Positions 25,864-33,557 are shown, counted from the first letter of the stretch. The stretch: 64,000 nt of DNA from Hyphomicrobium sp. CS1GBMeth3 (GCF_900117455.1 NZ_FPHO01000002.1:434001-498000); one strand, 5' to 3'. Made by a program: numbers and translations. Notes: generated by a model from the sequence alone, not told the origin.

Positions 25864-26583
25864 TCACAGGGAAATGAGCTGCGTTGCGACAGCCTTGGCG
25901 ACCGCCTGGGTGGTGGTTGCGCAGTTGAGCTTCTTGCGCGCGGCGTTGAGGTGGAAGATCACTGTTCGCTCGCTGATGCCGAGAATGCGGCTTGCTTCCC
26001 AAGCCGTCTTGCCGGCGGCGGTCCACTTCAGGCAATCCAGCTCGCGCGCCGAGATCAGGAGCGAGTCGAAGGTATCATGCCCGTTGAGGCGCAGGATGTG
26101 GCTGTGGAAGTACTTGCCGAGAATGCGCAGCTCCGTCATCACCGAGCTAGTGAGAAAATCGCCGTTGGCGGATGCTTCCGGTATCGCGGCCGCGAACACG
26201 GCGGTTTCGCCACGCAATGTCGAGAGCGCGAACGACGCCGCGCGGCGCTCGTCTACCTCCTGGCTGCCGTCGGGGGTTCTCAGCTTAAGCTCGATCTTGA
26301 GGCGCTCGCTCGCGGTCCAGTCCACGGGGCTCGTTTGGAGAAGGCCAAGATCGCGCAATCCATCAACGCTGAGCGGGGCCAGCGTCGTCTTCTGGCGGAT
26401 GGCGCTGTTCGAGTAGGCGCAGTGAAGGAACTGGTTTCCCTTCTTCGGGATGTTGATAGCAACGTATGACACTGACGACAGCCCATAGAGGGACAGTGCC
26501 GCCTTCAGGAATGCGACGCCCTCGTCGCATTTCTGGAGCCGCGGCTCCGCTTTGGTGACTTCTAAAAAGAATGATTGCAACAT
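25864..26583 (-). CDS. LuxR-family regulator, apparently without a cognate LuxI (solo)
   Basis: 239 aa. The C-terminal 65 residues are a GerE/LuxR helix-turn-helix (ARELDCLKWTAAGKTAWEASRILG, then ISERTVIFHLNAARKKL). The first 165 resemble an autoinducer-binding domain of the PAS-like LuxR fold, although the usual Trp/Tyr ligand-contact residues are not obvious. Only SPVDW recalls the conserved D-P-x-W region. No luxI-type synthase gene was found in the window. It is the last gene of the leftward cluster, 45 bp after the secretion adaptor gene, so it may control that cluster. The ligand is unknown. Confidence 0.85.
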   Translation of the reverse strand: MLQSFFLEVTKAEPRLQKCDEGVAFLKAALSLYGLSSVSYVAINIPKKGNQFLHCAYSNSAIRQKTTLAPLSVDGLRDLGLLQTSPVDWTASERLKIELKLRTPDGSQEVDERRAASFALSTLRGETAVFAAAIPEASANGDFLTSSVMTELRILGKYFHSHILRLNGHDTFDSLLISARELDCLKWTAAGKTAWEASRILGISERTVIFHLNAARKKLNCATTTQAVAKAVATQLISL

Positions 26584-26628
26584 TTTCGCCTACCCGATCC
26601 AGGCTCTGTTGTGCGGTGCAGTTCCTTC

Positions 26629-27987
26629 CTACGTCTCCCGGAACGCGCGCGCGAAGCTGTCGAATACCGGACGCATGATGTAGTCGAAGAAGGTGCGTTC
26701 CTCGGTCTTGATGAACAGGTCGGCCGGCATGCCCGGAGTCGGCTTGAAGCCGGGCAACATGCTGGCGGAGGATGCGGTGTCGAGCTTGACGCGTACGACA
26801 AACGACGGCCCGCTCCGCGACGTCGAGGCCCTTGCGCTGGCGCCCTCGTTCTCTGTGATCGAGTCTGGAGAGAGGTAGATGACCTGGCCGGGCAGCATGG
26901 GCGTGATGCGCTGATTGAGCGCGGAGAGGCGCACCATGGCATCCTGGCCGTTGTGAACGTGGGCGATCTCGCGCGGGCTGATGTGCGCCTCGATCAGGAG
27001 GTCCTCGTTCATCGGCAGGAGCTCGAGGATCACGGCGCCGGGCGCGATGACGCCTCCGGATGTGTTGAAGTTCAGCTTGACCACGGCGCCTTCGACGGGC
27101 GAACGCACCTCGATGCGGTTGACGACATCTTCCGCGGCGCGCAGCTGCTCGGAGATATCGTCGAGCTCGGTTTCGGTCTGGCGCAACTCTTCCACGGCCT
27201 TCTGCACGGCCGCCGAGTGCAGCGATACCATCTGCTGCTGGGCGCGGGCGATGCGCTCGTGGGCGTCGGCGATGCGGCCGGAAAGCTCTCCAAGCTCGCC
27301 GACGAGTGCTGCCTCGGCGCGCTGGATCGCGAGCATGTCCGTCTTGCGTGCGAGCTGGCGCGCGAGGAGTTCGGCCTTGTCGCGCAACTCTTCCTTGAAG
27401 AGCTTCAGGCGGCTCTCGGCGGATTGCACTTGTGCTTCGTAGCCACGGATGCCCTCGCGCAGGCCGCCGATCTCTTTCTGCAGCACGTCCTGCTCGGCAC
27501 TGAGCTTCGTGCGCCGGGCCTGAAGCTCCACCTTCTGACGCGACATCACGTCAGCCAGCTCTCTGTTGGCGCTGGCGTGTTTGAGCTCGTCGGGAAAGTT
27601 GATCTCGGGCGAGTCGTCGATCTCGGCTTCGAGGCGGGCGCGGATCGCAAGCAGCCGCGAGTGGCGGACCGACAGGCGCGTTAAGCGCGTGCGGGCAGCC
27701 GTTTCGTCGAGACGCAGAAGCACTTGTCCCTTTTGGACAAGTTCGCCCTCGCGGACCAGCACCTCCTCGACGATGCCGCCTTCGAGATGCTGCACGTGCT
27801 TGTTCTGTCCGGTGGCGACGAACGATCCCGAGGCGACGACAGCGCCCTCGAGCGGAGCGTAGAGTGCCCAGGCGCCAAAACCCATGCTGAGGACGGCGAG
27901 AATGCCGCCGCCCCAAAGCACAAGCTTCTTATTCGATCGCGGTACCTCGTGGTGCCACTGGTCTAGGCTCGGTAGTTCCATCGACAT
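26629..27987 (-). CDS. HlyD-family type I secretion membrane-fusion protein
   Basis: 452-aa periplasmic adaptor linking the inner-membrane ABC exporter to an outer-membrane TolC-type channel. One membrane helix (about 22-43), then a barrel/lipoyl half-domain (GAVVASGSFVATGQNKHVQHLEGGIV, shown in part). A long coiled coil follows at about 100-290, rich in Gln/Glu/Arg heptads. The closing beta domain is at about 290-440 with RSPVEGAVVKL and HISPREIAHVHNGQDAMVR. It resembles the PrsE/AprE branch. No tolC-type gene is in the window. The ABC gene is 21 bp upstream. Confidence 0.92.
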   Translation of the reverse strand: MSMELPSLDQWHHEVPRSNKKLVLWGGGILAVLSMGFGAWALYAPLEGAVVASGSFVATGQNKHVQHLEGGIVEEVLVREGELVQKGQVLLRLDETAARTRLTRLSVRHSRLLAIRARLEAEIDDSPEINFPDELKHASANRELADVMSRQKVELQARRTKLSAEQDVLQKEIGGLREGIRGYEAQVQSAESRLKLFKEELRDKAELLARQLARKTDMLAIQRAEAALVGELGELSGRIADAHERIARAQQQMVSLHSAAVQKAVEELRQTETELDDISEQLRAAEDVVNRIEVRSPVEGAVVKLNFNTSGGVIAPGAVILELLPMNEDLLIEAHISPREIAHVHNGQDAMVRLSALNQRITPMLPGQVIYLSPDSITENEGASARASTSRSGPSFVVRVKLDTASSASMLPGFKPTPGMPADLFIKTEERTFFDYIMRPVFDSFARAFRET

Positions 27988-28008
27988 ATGTTTCCGCCCC
28001 CCGGACCA

Positions 28009-29940
28009 TCATGAAGGATTGTGCGTCGTCTGCGCCGTGTGCGGCGGTTGCGGTGTCGCTCCCGCACTGCCGCCGGAAGCGGTCGCGCCGCTGGCTCGGA
28101 CCAGGCGATGCAGCACTTCGCTCGGCGGGCCGAACGCTTCCATGCGTCCGCTGCGCAGAATGAGAACCTTGTCGACGAGATTGAGCAGCGCCGGGCGTTG
28201 CGTGATGACGACGATTGTCACCCCGTCGGCCTTGGCACGCTTCATCGTTTCGGCAAGCGCCTGCTCGCCGACGGCATCGAGATTGGAGTTTGGCTCGTCC
28301 AGGACCACGAGCGCCGGATCGCCGAAGAAGGCGCGGGCGAGAGCGACGCGCTGCTTCTGGCCGCCCGAGAGCGGCGCGCCGTTGCGGTCGAGCACGGTCT
28401 CATAGCCATTCGTCAGGTGCGTGATCATGTCATGCACGTTGGCGAACTTCGCGGCGCGTAGGACGTCGGTATCGGGAAGATCCGATCGCATGCGGCACAC
28501 GTTCTCGCGGATCGTGCCCGGGAACAGTTCCACCTCTTGCGGCAGGTAGCCGGTGAACTCTCCGAACTGGCGGCGATCCCAGTTGCGCAGCTCGGTGCCG
28601 TCGAGACGGATTTTGCCGGCGGTTGGGAACAAGCAACCGACCAGGATACGCGCCAGCGTCGATTTGCCGGAGCCGGACGGGCCGACGATGGCGAGCGTCT
28701 CGCCGGGGCGCAGCTCAAAGCTGATGCCGTTCAGCACGGGCTCCTTGCTTCCGGCGCAGAGGTAGAGAACCTTGTCGACGGTCAGACGGCCTTCGGGCTT
28801 CGGCAACTTGAGGCGCGGCTTGTGCGCCTCGATCGCTTCGACGGTCGCCTTGACCTTTCCATAGGCCTGACGGGCCTGAATGAGGCTGCGCCAGCCTTCG
28901 ATCATGCCCTCGAGGGGCTGCAGAGCGCGCCCGGCAATGATCGCCGCAGCGATCATCATTCCGCCCGTCAGCTGGCCGTTGAGCGCGAGATAGGCGCCGA
29001 CGCCGAGCATCAGGATCTGCGTCACGAGGCGCACGAACTTCGAGCTGCCGCTGATCCAGACGTTGCGCTCCTGACCATCGAGCTGCGCTTTCAGCGCCTC
29101 GGCCTGCGTGCGCCCCCAGTGCAGGATGCTCTCGTTCATCATGCCCATGGCGTTGATGACCTGGGCGTTGCGGGCGAGCGCGTCGGCGTTGGCGTCGGCC
29201 TGTGCGGCGTGGGAGCCTGCAGATGCGAGCGGCTTGGCTGTCGCGCTGCGGTTGACCAGCGCGATGGCGAACAGCAGGGCGCCGGCGACAAGGCAGAGCG
29301 TGCCGAGCATCGGATGGATGAGGAAAATCACCAGGAAGTAGAGTGGCGCCAACGGCGCGTCGAACAACAGCAGCATCGTCGGGCTGGACAGGAACCCGCG
29401 CACCTGATGCAGGTTGCGTAGTGGCTGCACGTTGCCACCTTCGCCGGTTGGTGCGCTGCCAATGACGCTGGCGAGCACCGGGCCGGCGAGGATGGCCTCC
29501 ATCTTCATGGAGAGACGGCCCAGCATCTGGCGCCGGATGATGTCGAGCAGCGAGAGAATGCCGATCAAGCCGAGTGCGAGGCCCGACAGCATCAGCAACG
29601 TATCGAAACTGTGGCTGGTGAGAACGCGGTCGGAAATCTGGAACAGGTAGATCGGCATCGTCATCATCAGGATGTTGACGAAGCCCGAGAACAGCCCAAC
29701 GATGATGAATGTCCGCTTGGCGGCGTGCTTCCACTCCGCCAGCGGATTGCGGGCCGGCGTGGGCGTGGAGGTTTTGACCTCTGACGCGACCGTGCCGTTG
29801 AGGGTGAGCTTGCGCAAGGCGGATCCACGCAACGCGTCAGAGTAACGACCCAACGTGGCGCTGACGCGCGCGATGGTATCGTCGATGATGGCGCCGATGG
29901 TCCGAGGTGCCGCCTGCTGAATTGCCGAATGCTCGGTCAC
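28009..29940 (-). CDS. Type I secretion ABC ATPase/permease (PrtD-like)
   Basis: 643 aa from a GTG start with GGGGAGAG upstream. A roughly 90-residue N-terminal extension precedes the transmembrane domain (about 90-370, six helices, no C39 peptidase domain). The nucleotide-binding domain (about 395-625) has Walker A GPSGSGKST, signature LSGGQKQRVALAR and Walker B LVVLDEPNSNLD. The H-loop reads VVITQRP, so Gln stands where most ABC ATPases have His. It is predicted to export unfolded C-terminal-signal substrates, probably the two repeat proteins encoded upstream. Confidence 0.92.
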   Translation of the reverse strand: MTEHSAIQQAAPRTIGAIIDDTIARVSATLGRYSDALRGSALRKLTLNGTVASEVKTSTPTPARNPLAEWKHAAKRTFIIVGLFSGFVNILMMTMPIYLFQISDRVLTSHSFDTLLMLSGLALGLIGILSLLDIIRRQMLGRLSMKMEAILAGPVLASVIGSAPTGEGGNVQPLRNLHQVRGFLSSPTMLLLFDAPLAPLYFLVIFLIHPMLGTLCLVAGALLFAIALVNRSATAKPLASAGSHAAQADANADALARNAQVINAMGMMNESILHWGRTQAEALKAQLDGQERNVWISGSSKFVRLVTQILMLGVGAYLALNGQLTGGMMIAAAIIAGRALQPLEGMIEGWRSLIQARQAYGKVKATVEAIEAHKPRLKLPKPEGRLTVDKVLYLCAGSKEPVLNGISFELRPGETLAIVGPSGSGKSTLARILVGCLFPTAGKIRLDGTELRNWDRRQFGEFTGYLPQEVELFPGTIRENVCRMRSDLPDTDVLRAAKFANVHDMITHLTNGYETVLDRNGAPLSGGQKQRVALARAFFGDPALVVLDEPNSNLDAVGEQALAETMKRAKADGVTIVVITQRPALLNLVDKVLILRSGRMEAFGPPSEVLHRLVRASGATASGGSAGATPQPPHTAQTTHNPS

Positions 29941-29967
29941 GAAAACTCTCCCCTCAAAGTCTTCGAG

Positions 29968-31155
29968 TTATGAAAAGAGCTCGCCCAGTCCGCCCTTAAG
30001 CTCGCTCAACGGACTGGTCAGACCGAAGGCCAGGTTTTCGACCGGGCCGTGATCGCCTTCCGTGAGATCGCCAAGGCCATCGAATAGCGTGTCGGCGACT
30101 GAGACGACGCTCGAGACGACGTTTCCGACCGGCGCGACAATGTCGGACTGCAGGGCGACGCCCAGGTCCGTGTGGATGCCGTTCTCGCTGTAGGGGCTGG
30201 TGAGGATGTTCGAAACCGTTCCGGTGACGGCCGGAATGACGCCGGAGCCGACGGCGTCGCCGAGTGCCGGGAAGATGTCCGCAGCCTCAGAGAGTGTGTC
30301 CGTTACGACGTCGACCGTGCCTGTCAGCGTGCTCGTCACGGTATCCAGCGTCGGCGAGATGACGTTGTCCAATGCGTTCGTGACCTCGGCGAGGACCGGG
30401 CCGACCAATGGGAGCGAGGCTGTCGTGGTATGAAGCACGTCGAAGAGCACGTCGACCGTCTCTTCGACAGTCGCGACGAGTGTGTCGACCGTTACGTCGA
30501 CGAGATCGCTGACCGCGATAACCGTGTCGCCTACGACGTCGAGAAGCTGTTCCGCGGTGGCGCCGACTCCGTCCACGATGTCGAGGACCGGCTTGGTTAT
30601 GGTGACCACGGTTTCTACAACCGTCTCGACGATCGTTTCGATCGGATTGCTTCCTACGCTCGGGATCGTGGGGATGACCGGCTCCGGGACGTCGGTCGAT
30701 GCGTCGGCGTTGGCGGCAGCTTGCGCGTTTCCGTTGCTGGTGCCTTCGGTGAGCGATCGAGCGCCTGCCTCAAAGCCGTTCGCTGCAACGTCGACGGCAT
30801 CGAAGCCGGGCGGTTGCGCGCCGGGCGCGGTGTTCGCTTGAACAGTGTTTGCGGCATTGCCGGCGCCGTTTTCTTCCGTGCTCGCCGAGGCTTGCAGGTT
30901 AACGGGGGCACCCCGCGCGCCGGCTGTGGCGCTGTCGGCTGCGTCGCTAGTGCCGGTGTCGTCCGTTTGGGCAGCCGCTGCCGCCCCCGATACGAACTGT
31001 TGGGCGACGACCATTTGGGCGAGGAAGAAGGAGCGGGTCAGGAAGCTCCACAGGCCACGGTGCCGGTTGAGGCGAGAGGAATCGGCCGGGCCGTCCTGTG
31101 TGGTCTTGGTGCTGGAGCTGGCGTCTATACCGACCAGTTCGAGGATGTCGCGCAT
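29968..31155 (-). CDS. Val/Thr/Asp-rich repetitive protein, candidate type I secretion substrate
   Basis: 395 aa from the ATG at 31155, with GGGAGC upstream. The N-terminal 50 residues contain a basic and hydrophobic stretch (RGLWSFLTRSFFLAQMVV). Residues 60-160 are low-complexity Ala/Asn/Thr. From about 165 the protein is built of short amphipathic units rich in Val, Asp, Thr and Leu (VETVVETVVTITKPVLDIV, LVDVTVDTLVATVEETVDV). It ends GGLGELFS. No RTX nonapeptides and no cysteines. It sits 27 bp upstream of the ABC exporter gene, which is the classic position of a secreted substrate. Function unknown; an adhesin or surface-layer role is possible. Confidence 0.7.
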   Translation of the reverse strand: MRDILELVGIDASSSTKTTQDGPADSSRLNRHRGLWSFLTRSFFLAQMVVAQQFVSGAAAAAQTDDTGTSDAADSATAGARGAPVNLQASASTEENGAGNAANTVQANTAPGAQPPGFDAVDVAANGFEAGARSLTEGTSNGNAQAAANADASTDVPEPVIPTIPSVGSNPIETIVETVVETVVTITKPVLDIVDGVGATAEQLLDVVGDTVIAVSDLVDVTVDTLVATVEETVDVLFDVLHTTTASLPLVGPVLAEVTNALDNVISPTLDTVTSTLTGTVDVVTDTLSEAADIFPALGDAVGSGVIPAVTGTVSNILTSPYSENGIHTDLGVALQSDIVAPVGNVVSSVVSVADTLFDGLGDLTEGDHGPVENLAFGLTSPLSELKGGLGELFS

Positions 31156-31214
31156 CAAAGTGCTCCCAATGAAGATTGGAGGATTTGCTCAAGCTCCTGC
31201 GACCGAAATCGGTA

Positions 31215-31230
31215 CTGCTAATTAAAGCAG
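31215..31230. promoter_or_regulatory. Lux-box-like dyad upstream of the secretion operon
   Basis: CTGCTAATTAAAGCAG, fitting CT-N12-AG, lies within a 20-bp perfect-armed dyad TACTGC-N8-GCAGTA (31213-31232). It is 60 bp before the ATG at 31155. A direct repeat GCAGTATT recurs 28 bp away (31227 and 31255) in the same AT-rich stretch. Confidence 0.5.
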
Positions 31231-31303
31231 TATTTATGCTGATTGATTCAGCCAGCAGTATTGAGGTGTATCCTTATGGAACCGTAAATACCGTTCGGGA
31301 AAA

Positions 31304-31340
31304 CCTGGCCCGCCTGAGCATATGGCGGGCCGGGTTTCGC
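31304..31340 (-). terminator. Terminator after the 501-aa repeat protein
   Basis: Inverted repeat CCTGGCCCGCC (31304-31314)/GGCGGGCCGGG (31324-31334) with a 9-nt loop and one G-T type mismatch. It is followed on the minus strand by TTTTCCC. This suggests the repeat protein is transcribed separately from the downstream secretion operon. Confidence 0.7.
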
Positions 31341-31348
31341 TTTGTGCC

Positions 31349-32854
31349 TCAAGCGGCGTCGGCCAAGTCCACCGTGTTGAACAGGTCGAGCTCGTTCAGG
31401 AGACTGCCGAGGTTGCCGATCGGCAGAATGTTGCCCACGCCCTCGGGGCTCAGCAGCGCGCCGACGTTGCCAAGGTCGAGATCCAGACCACCGAGGATGT
31501 CACCGCCGAGCTGGCCGAGATTGGCGATGAGCCCGGTAACATCGGTATCGGTGATCTCTGCAACCAGATTGCCGACGTTGGCGACGAGGTCTCCGCCGAG
31601 GTCGAGATTGCCGAGCGCGAGGCCGGTGACGTCGGAGACGTCGAGGCTGGTGAGCGCGCCGACCAGGTTCGTGCCGACATCCGCGTCGAGCACGGAAGTC
31701 AGGTTGCTCAAGAGGTTGCCGGTCGGGGCGATGTCGAGGATGCCCGTCACCGGAGCGACGATCTGATCGACGACGGAAAGGTCGCTGAGAAGATTTCCGG
31801 CGAACGTTGCGTCGAGGACATCTGTTACCGGAGCCACGATCTGATCAACGACCGCAATATCGCTGACCGCGGTCGTGACCGTGTCGAGCACGTTCACGTC
31901 GAGCAGATCGGTCACGGGTGCAACGATGTTGGCCACGTCGAGCACGTCGGTGATATTGCCCACGTCGAGCAGGTCGGTGACGTTCGCGACATCGAGGAGG
32001 TCCGTCACGGGCGCAACGATGCTGCCGATGTTTGCTACATCCAGAACGTCGGTGATGTTGCCCACGTCGAGGATATCGGTGATCGGGGCGACGAGATTTG
32101 CGACGTTCACTCCGTTCAGCACCTTGGTGACGTCGAGCACGTCCGTGACGTTCAGGAAGTCGGAGACGTTTCCGACGTCGAGCAGGTCGGACAGCACGCC
32201 GGTCGCGTTGAGATCGAGCACATCGCTCAACACCGACAAGTCGCCAACGTTGCTCAGCACGTCGCCGACGAGCTGGACCGGCGAAGCGATGTTCTGTGAC
32301 AGGATGTTGATCGGCAGGATGTCGCCGATGGTATTGATCACGCCGAGATCGATGCCGCCGAGATCGAACGTCGGGCTGACCTCGACCGACGGGCTGACGT
32401 CGATATCGTTCCCGTTCAGCAGGCCGCCATCGAGGATGGAGTTGCCGTTCAGGATGTTGCTCAGGATCGAGTTGCCGCTGAGCAGGGTGTTGCCGCTCAG
32501 GATATCTCCGAGGTTCAGGTTCAACGAGTCGTTCAAGACATTGTTGAGGATGTTGAGGTTCAGCAGGCTGCCGTTGTCAGGGCACGTCATCGTGGGGCAC
32601 TCCGGTTCGGGTTCAGGGCAAGGCGGCGGCGGAGGAGGCGGAGGCTCGGGGCACTCACACTCCTCCGGCGGAGGGGGCGGAGGAGGAGGCGGTTCGGGGC
32701 ACTCTTCCTCCGGCGGCGGCGGGGGCGGCGGTTCGGGGCACTCTTCCTCCGGCGGCGGTGGCGGCGGCGGTTCGGGGCACTCGCACTCCGGCGGCGGGGG
32801 AGGGGGCGGTGGTTCCGGACACTCGGGCGGTGGCCTCTTTCCGCGATAAGCCAT
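31349..32854 (-). CDS. Pro/Cys-rich plus Asp/Val/Asn-repeat protein, candidate secreted structural protein
   Basis: 501 aa with three zones. Residues 1-90 hold five blocks of Cys-Pro-Glu-Pro followed by 6-8 prolines and acidic residues, with about 12 cysteines. Residues 95-160 are Asn/Leu/Ser-rich (LLSGNSILSNILNGNSIL), suggesting a stacked beta structure. Residues 200-430 are imperfect repeats of LDV-x-N-(I/V)-T-DVLDVANI and IVAPVTDLLD. The end is Leu/Asn/Gly-rich with a final acidic segment (LNELDLFNTVDLADAA), reminiscent of a type I secretion signal. No Sec signal. An upstream lux-box-like dyad and the neighbouring exporter suggest regulated secretion. No family recognised. Confidence 0.75.
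   Translation of the reverse strand: MAYRGKRPPPECPEPPPPPPPPECECPEPPPPPPPEEECPEPPPPPPPEEECPEPPPPPPPPPEECECPEPPPPPPPPCPEPEPECPTMTCPDNGSLLNLNILNNVLNDSLNLNLGDILSGNTLLSGNSILSNILNGNSILDGGLLNGNDIDVSPSVEVSPTFDLGGIDLGVINTIGDILPINILSQNIASPVQLVGDVLSNVGDLSVLSDVLDLNATGVLSDLLDVGNVSDFLNVTDVLDVTKVLNGVNVANLVAPITDILDVGNITDVLDVANIGSIVAPVTDLLDVANVTDLLDVGNITDVLDVANIVAPVTDLLDVNVLDTVTTAVSDIAVVDQIVAPVTDVLDATFAGNLLSDLSVVDQIVAPVTGILDIAPTGNLLSNLTSVLDADVGTNLVGALTSLDVSDVTGLALGNLDLGGDLVANVGNLVAEITDTDVTGLIANLGQLGGDILGGLDLDLGNVGALLSPEGVGNILPIGNLGSLLNELDLFNTVDLADAA
31880..32170 (-). repeat. In-frame tandem repeats of about 24-60 bp (LDV-N-ITDVLDV units)
   Basis: Recurring DNA words such as cacgtcgagcaggtcggtga and cacgtcgagcacgtcggtga encode LDV-x-N-(I/V)-T-D-(V/L)-LDV units interrupted by IVAPVTD. 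The copies differ mostly at third codon positions and by whole codons, so the repeat is maintained at protein level. Confidence 0.7.
32600..32835 (-). repeat. Tandem CPEP-polyproline blocks
   Basis: Five near-identical blocks of roughly 36-48 bp containing cggttcggggcactc next to ggcggcggaggcgg-type runs. They encode Cys-Pro-Glu-Pro plus polyproline. Copy number could vary by slippage or recombination. Confidence 0.75.
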
Positions 32855-33043
32855 TTCGTGTTCCTTTCATCCTGTGGTTTGCGCCGTGTGCAGATGAGAG
32901 CGATGAGACAGCTTTTCCTCGCGCTTTCGGACACGCCGCCGGGCGACGGTGAAGGATCCGTTAAGTTCGGAATACCTTCGAATTCTCAGTCGCTTGCGGG
33001 CGATGATTTGATTTGACGCCTTAATTTTGGCTTGTGGTGCACC

Positions 33044-33059
33044 CTGTCAGATTTGACAG
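33044..33059. promoter_or_regulatory. Lux-box-like dyad upstream of the 501-aa repeat protein
   Basis: CTGTCAGATTTGACAG, perfect 6-bp arms and CT-N12-AG, sharing CTGTC-N6-GACAG with 25033. It lies 190 bp before the repeat-protein start (minus strand). It also lies just ahead of a rightward stretch ending in a strong terminator. Confidence 0.55.
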
Positions 33060-33319
33060 CGGGGCAGCGCTCGCTGCGCGATTTCGGGCGCCCCATGCTC
33101 AGAAACAGGCGAAATACCAGGGCTTTCGAACCTGGGGCGGGACGTACGCGCAGAAGAGTAACGCGCCGCTGTAGTTTCCTACAGGCCGCGTGGTCAGGGG
33201 TCGGTAACCGCTCTGGCGCAGTCTCCGTCGTGCGTTGCGGTCATGCGCAGCGCGACCCTTCGCTTAGCGACTGCGGCTCACCCGGTCTGCTCCCCCCACT
33301 GTGGTGAGCCGCAACTTTT
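33060..33319 (+). ncRNA. Possible small RNA ending at the terminator at 33272-33319
   Basis: The 704-bp gap between the repeat-protein gene and phaC has no credible protein-coding frame, yet ends rightward transcription with a strong intrinsic terminator. Internal stems such as CTGTAG/CTACAG (33173-33189 region) and GTTGCGG/CCGCAAC-like pairings suggest structure. No known RNA family (tmRNA, 6S, SRP RNA, riboswitch) could be matched by eye. The 5' end is arbitrary, placed after the lux-box-like dyad. Confidence 0.25.
33272..33319 (+). terminator. Intrinsic terminator without an upstream gene
   Basis: Perfect 11-bp stem TGCGGCTCACC/GGTGAGCCGCA with a 20-nt C-rich loop, followed by ACTTTTT. 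Nothing annotated on the plus strand ends here; the previous plus-strand gene ends at 25828. Confidence 0.65.
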
Positions 33320-33557
33320 TCGATCCGGGCCCAGGCATACCCGGGTTTGCGCGGCGCTCCGCCAAGTCCCTTAAATCTTTTATCCTATTGATGGAAATCA
33401 ACGTCCCTGCGCCTGCGGATGCTAGGCGTCGTGGCGTTGCTTTAATGCTTGGCTTTGGCGGGCTCCGGCGCCTCGCCGCCGGTTGGTCACCATCGCGTTC
33501 GACGGAACTTTCGGCGCGCGGCAGGCCTGACGCATCGTCTGGCGAGAGGATATCTTC

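Noticed and set aside
30172..32299. Long plus-strand frames (349 and 325 aa) opposite the repeat proteins
   Set aside because: They mirror the repeats on the other strand and are Arg/Val/Asp-monotonous. The minus-strand frames have starts, ribosome sites, a terminator and operon position.
31880..32835. CRISPR-like tandem repeats
   Set aside because: Repeats are in frame with a coding sequence, lack constant-length unique spacers, and vary at codon third positions.
29968..32854. RTX toxins or adhesins
   Set aside because: No GGxGxDxxx nonapeptides in either protein; repeats are of a different kind.
33110..33240. tRNA/tmRNA-like stretch on the minus strand (GCCAGAGCGGTTA and GGTTCGAAAG)
   Set aside because: The would-be T-arm does not form a five-pair stem with a seven-base loop, no acceptor stem pairs with the 5' side, and no CCA or tag frame is seen.
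33032..33307. 91-aa frame on the plus strand
   Set aside because: Runs into the terminator stem, Arg/Ser-rich, no ribosome site, no family; the region is better described as non-coding or small-RNA-like.
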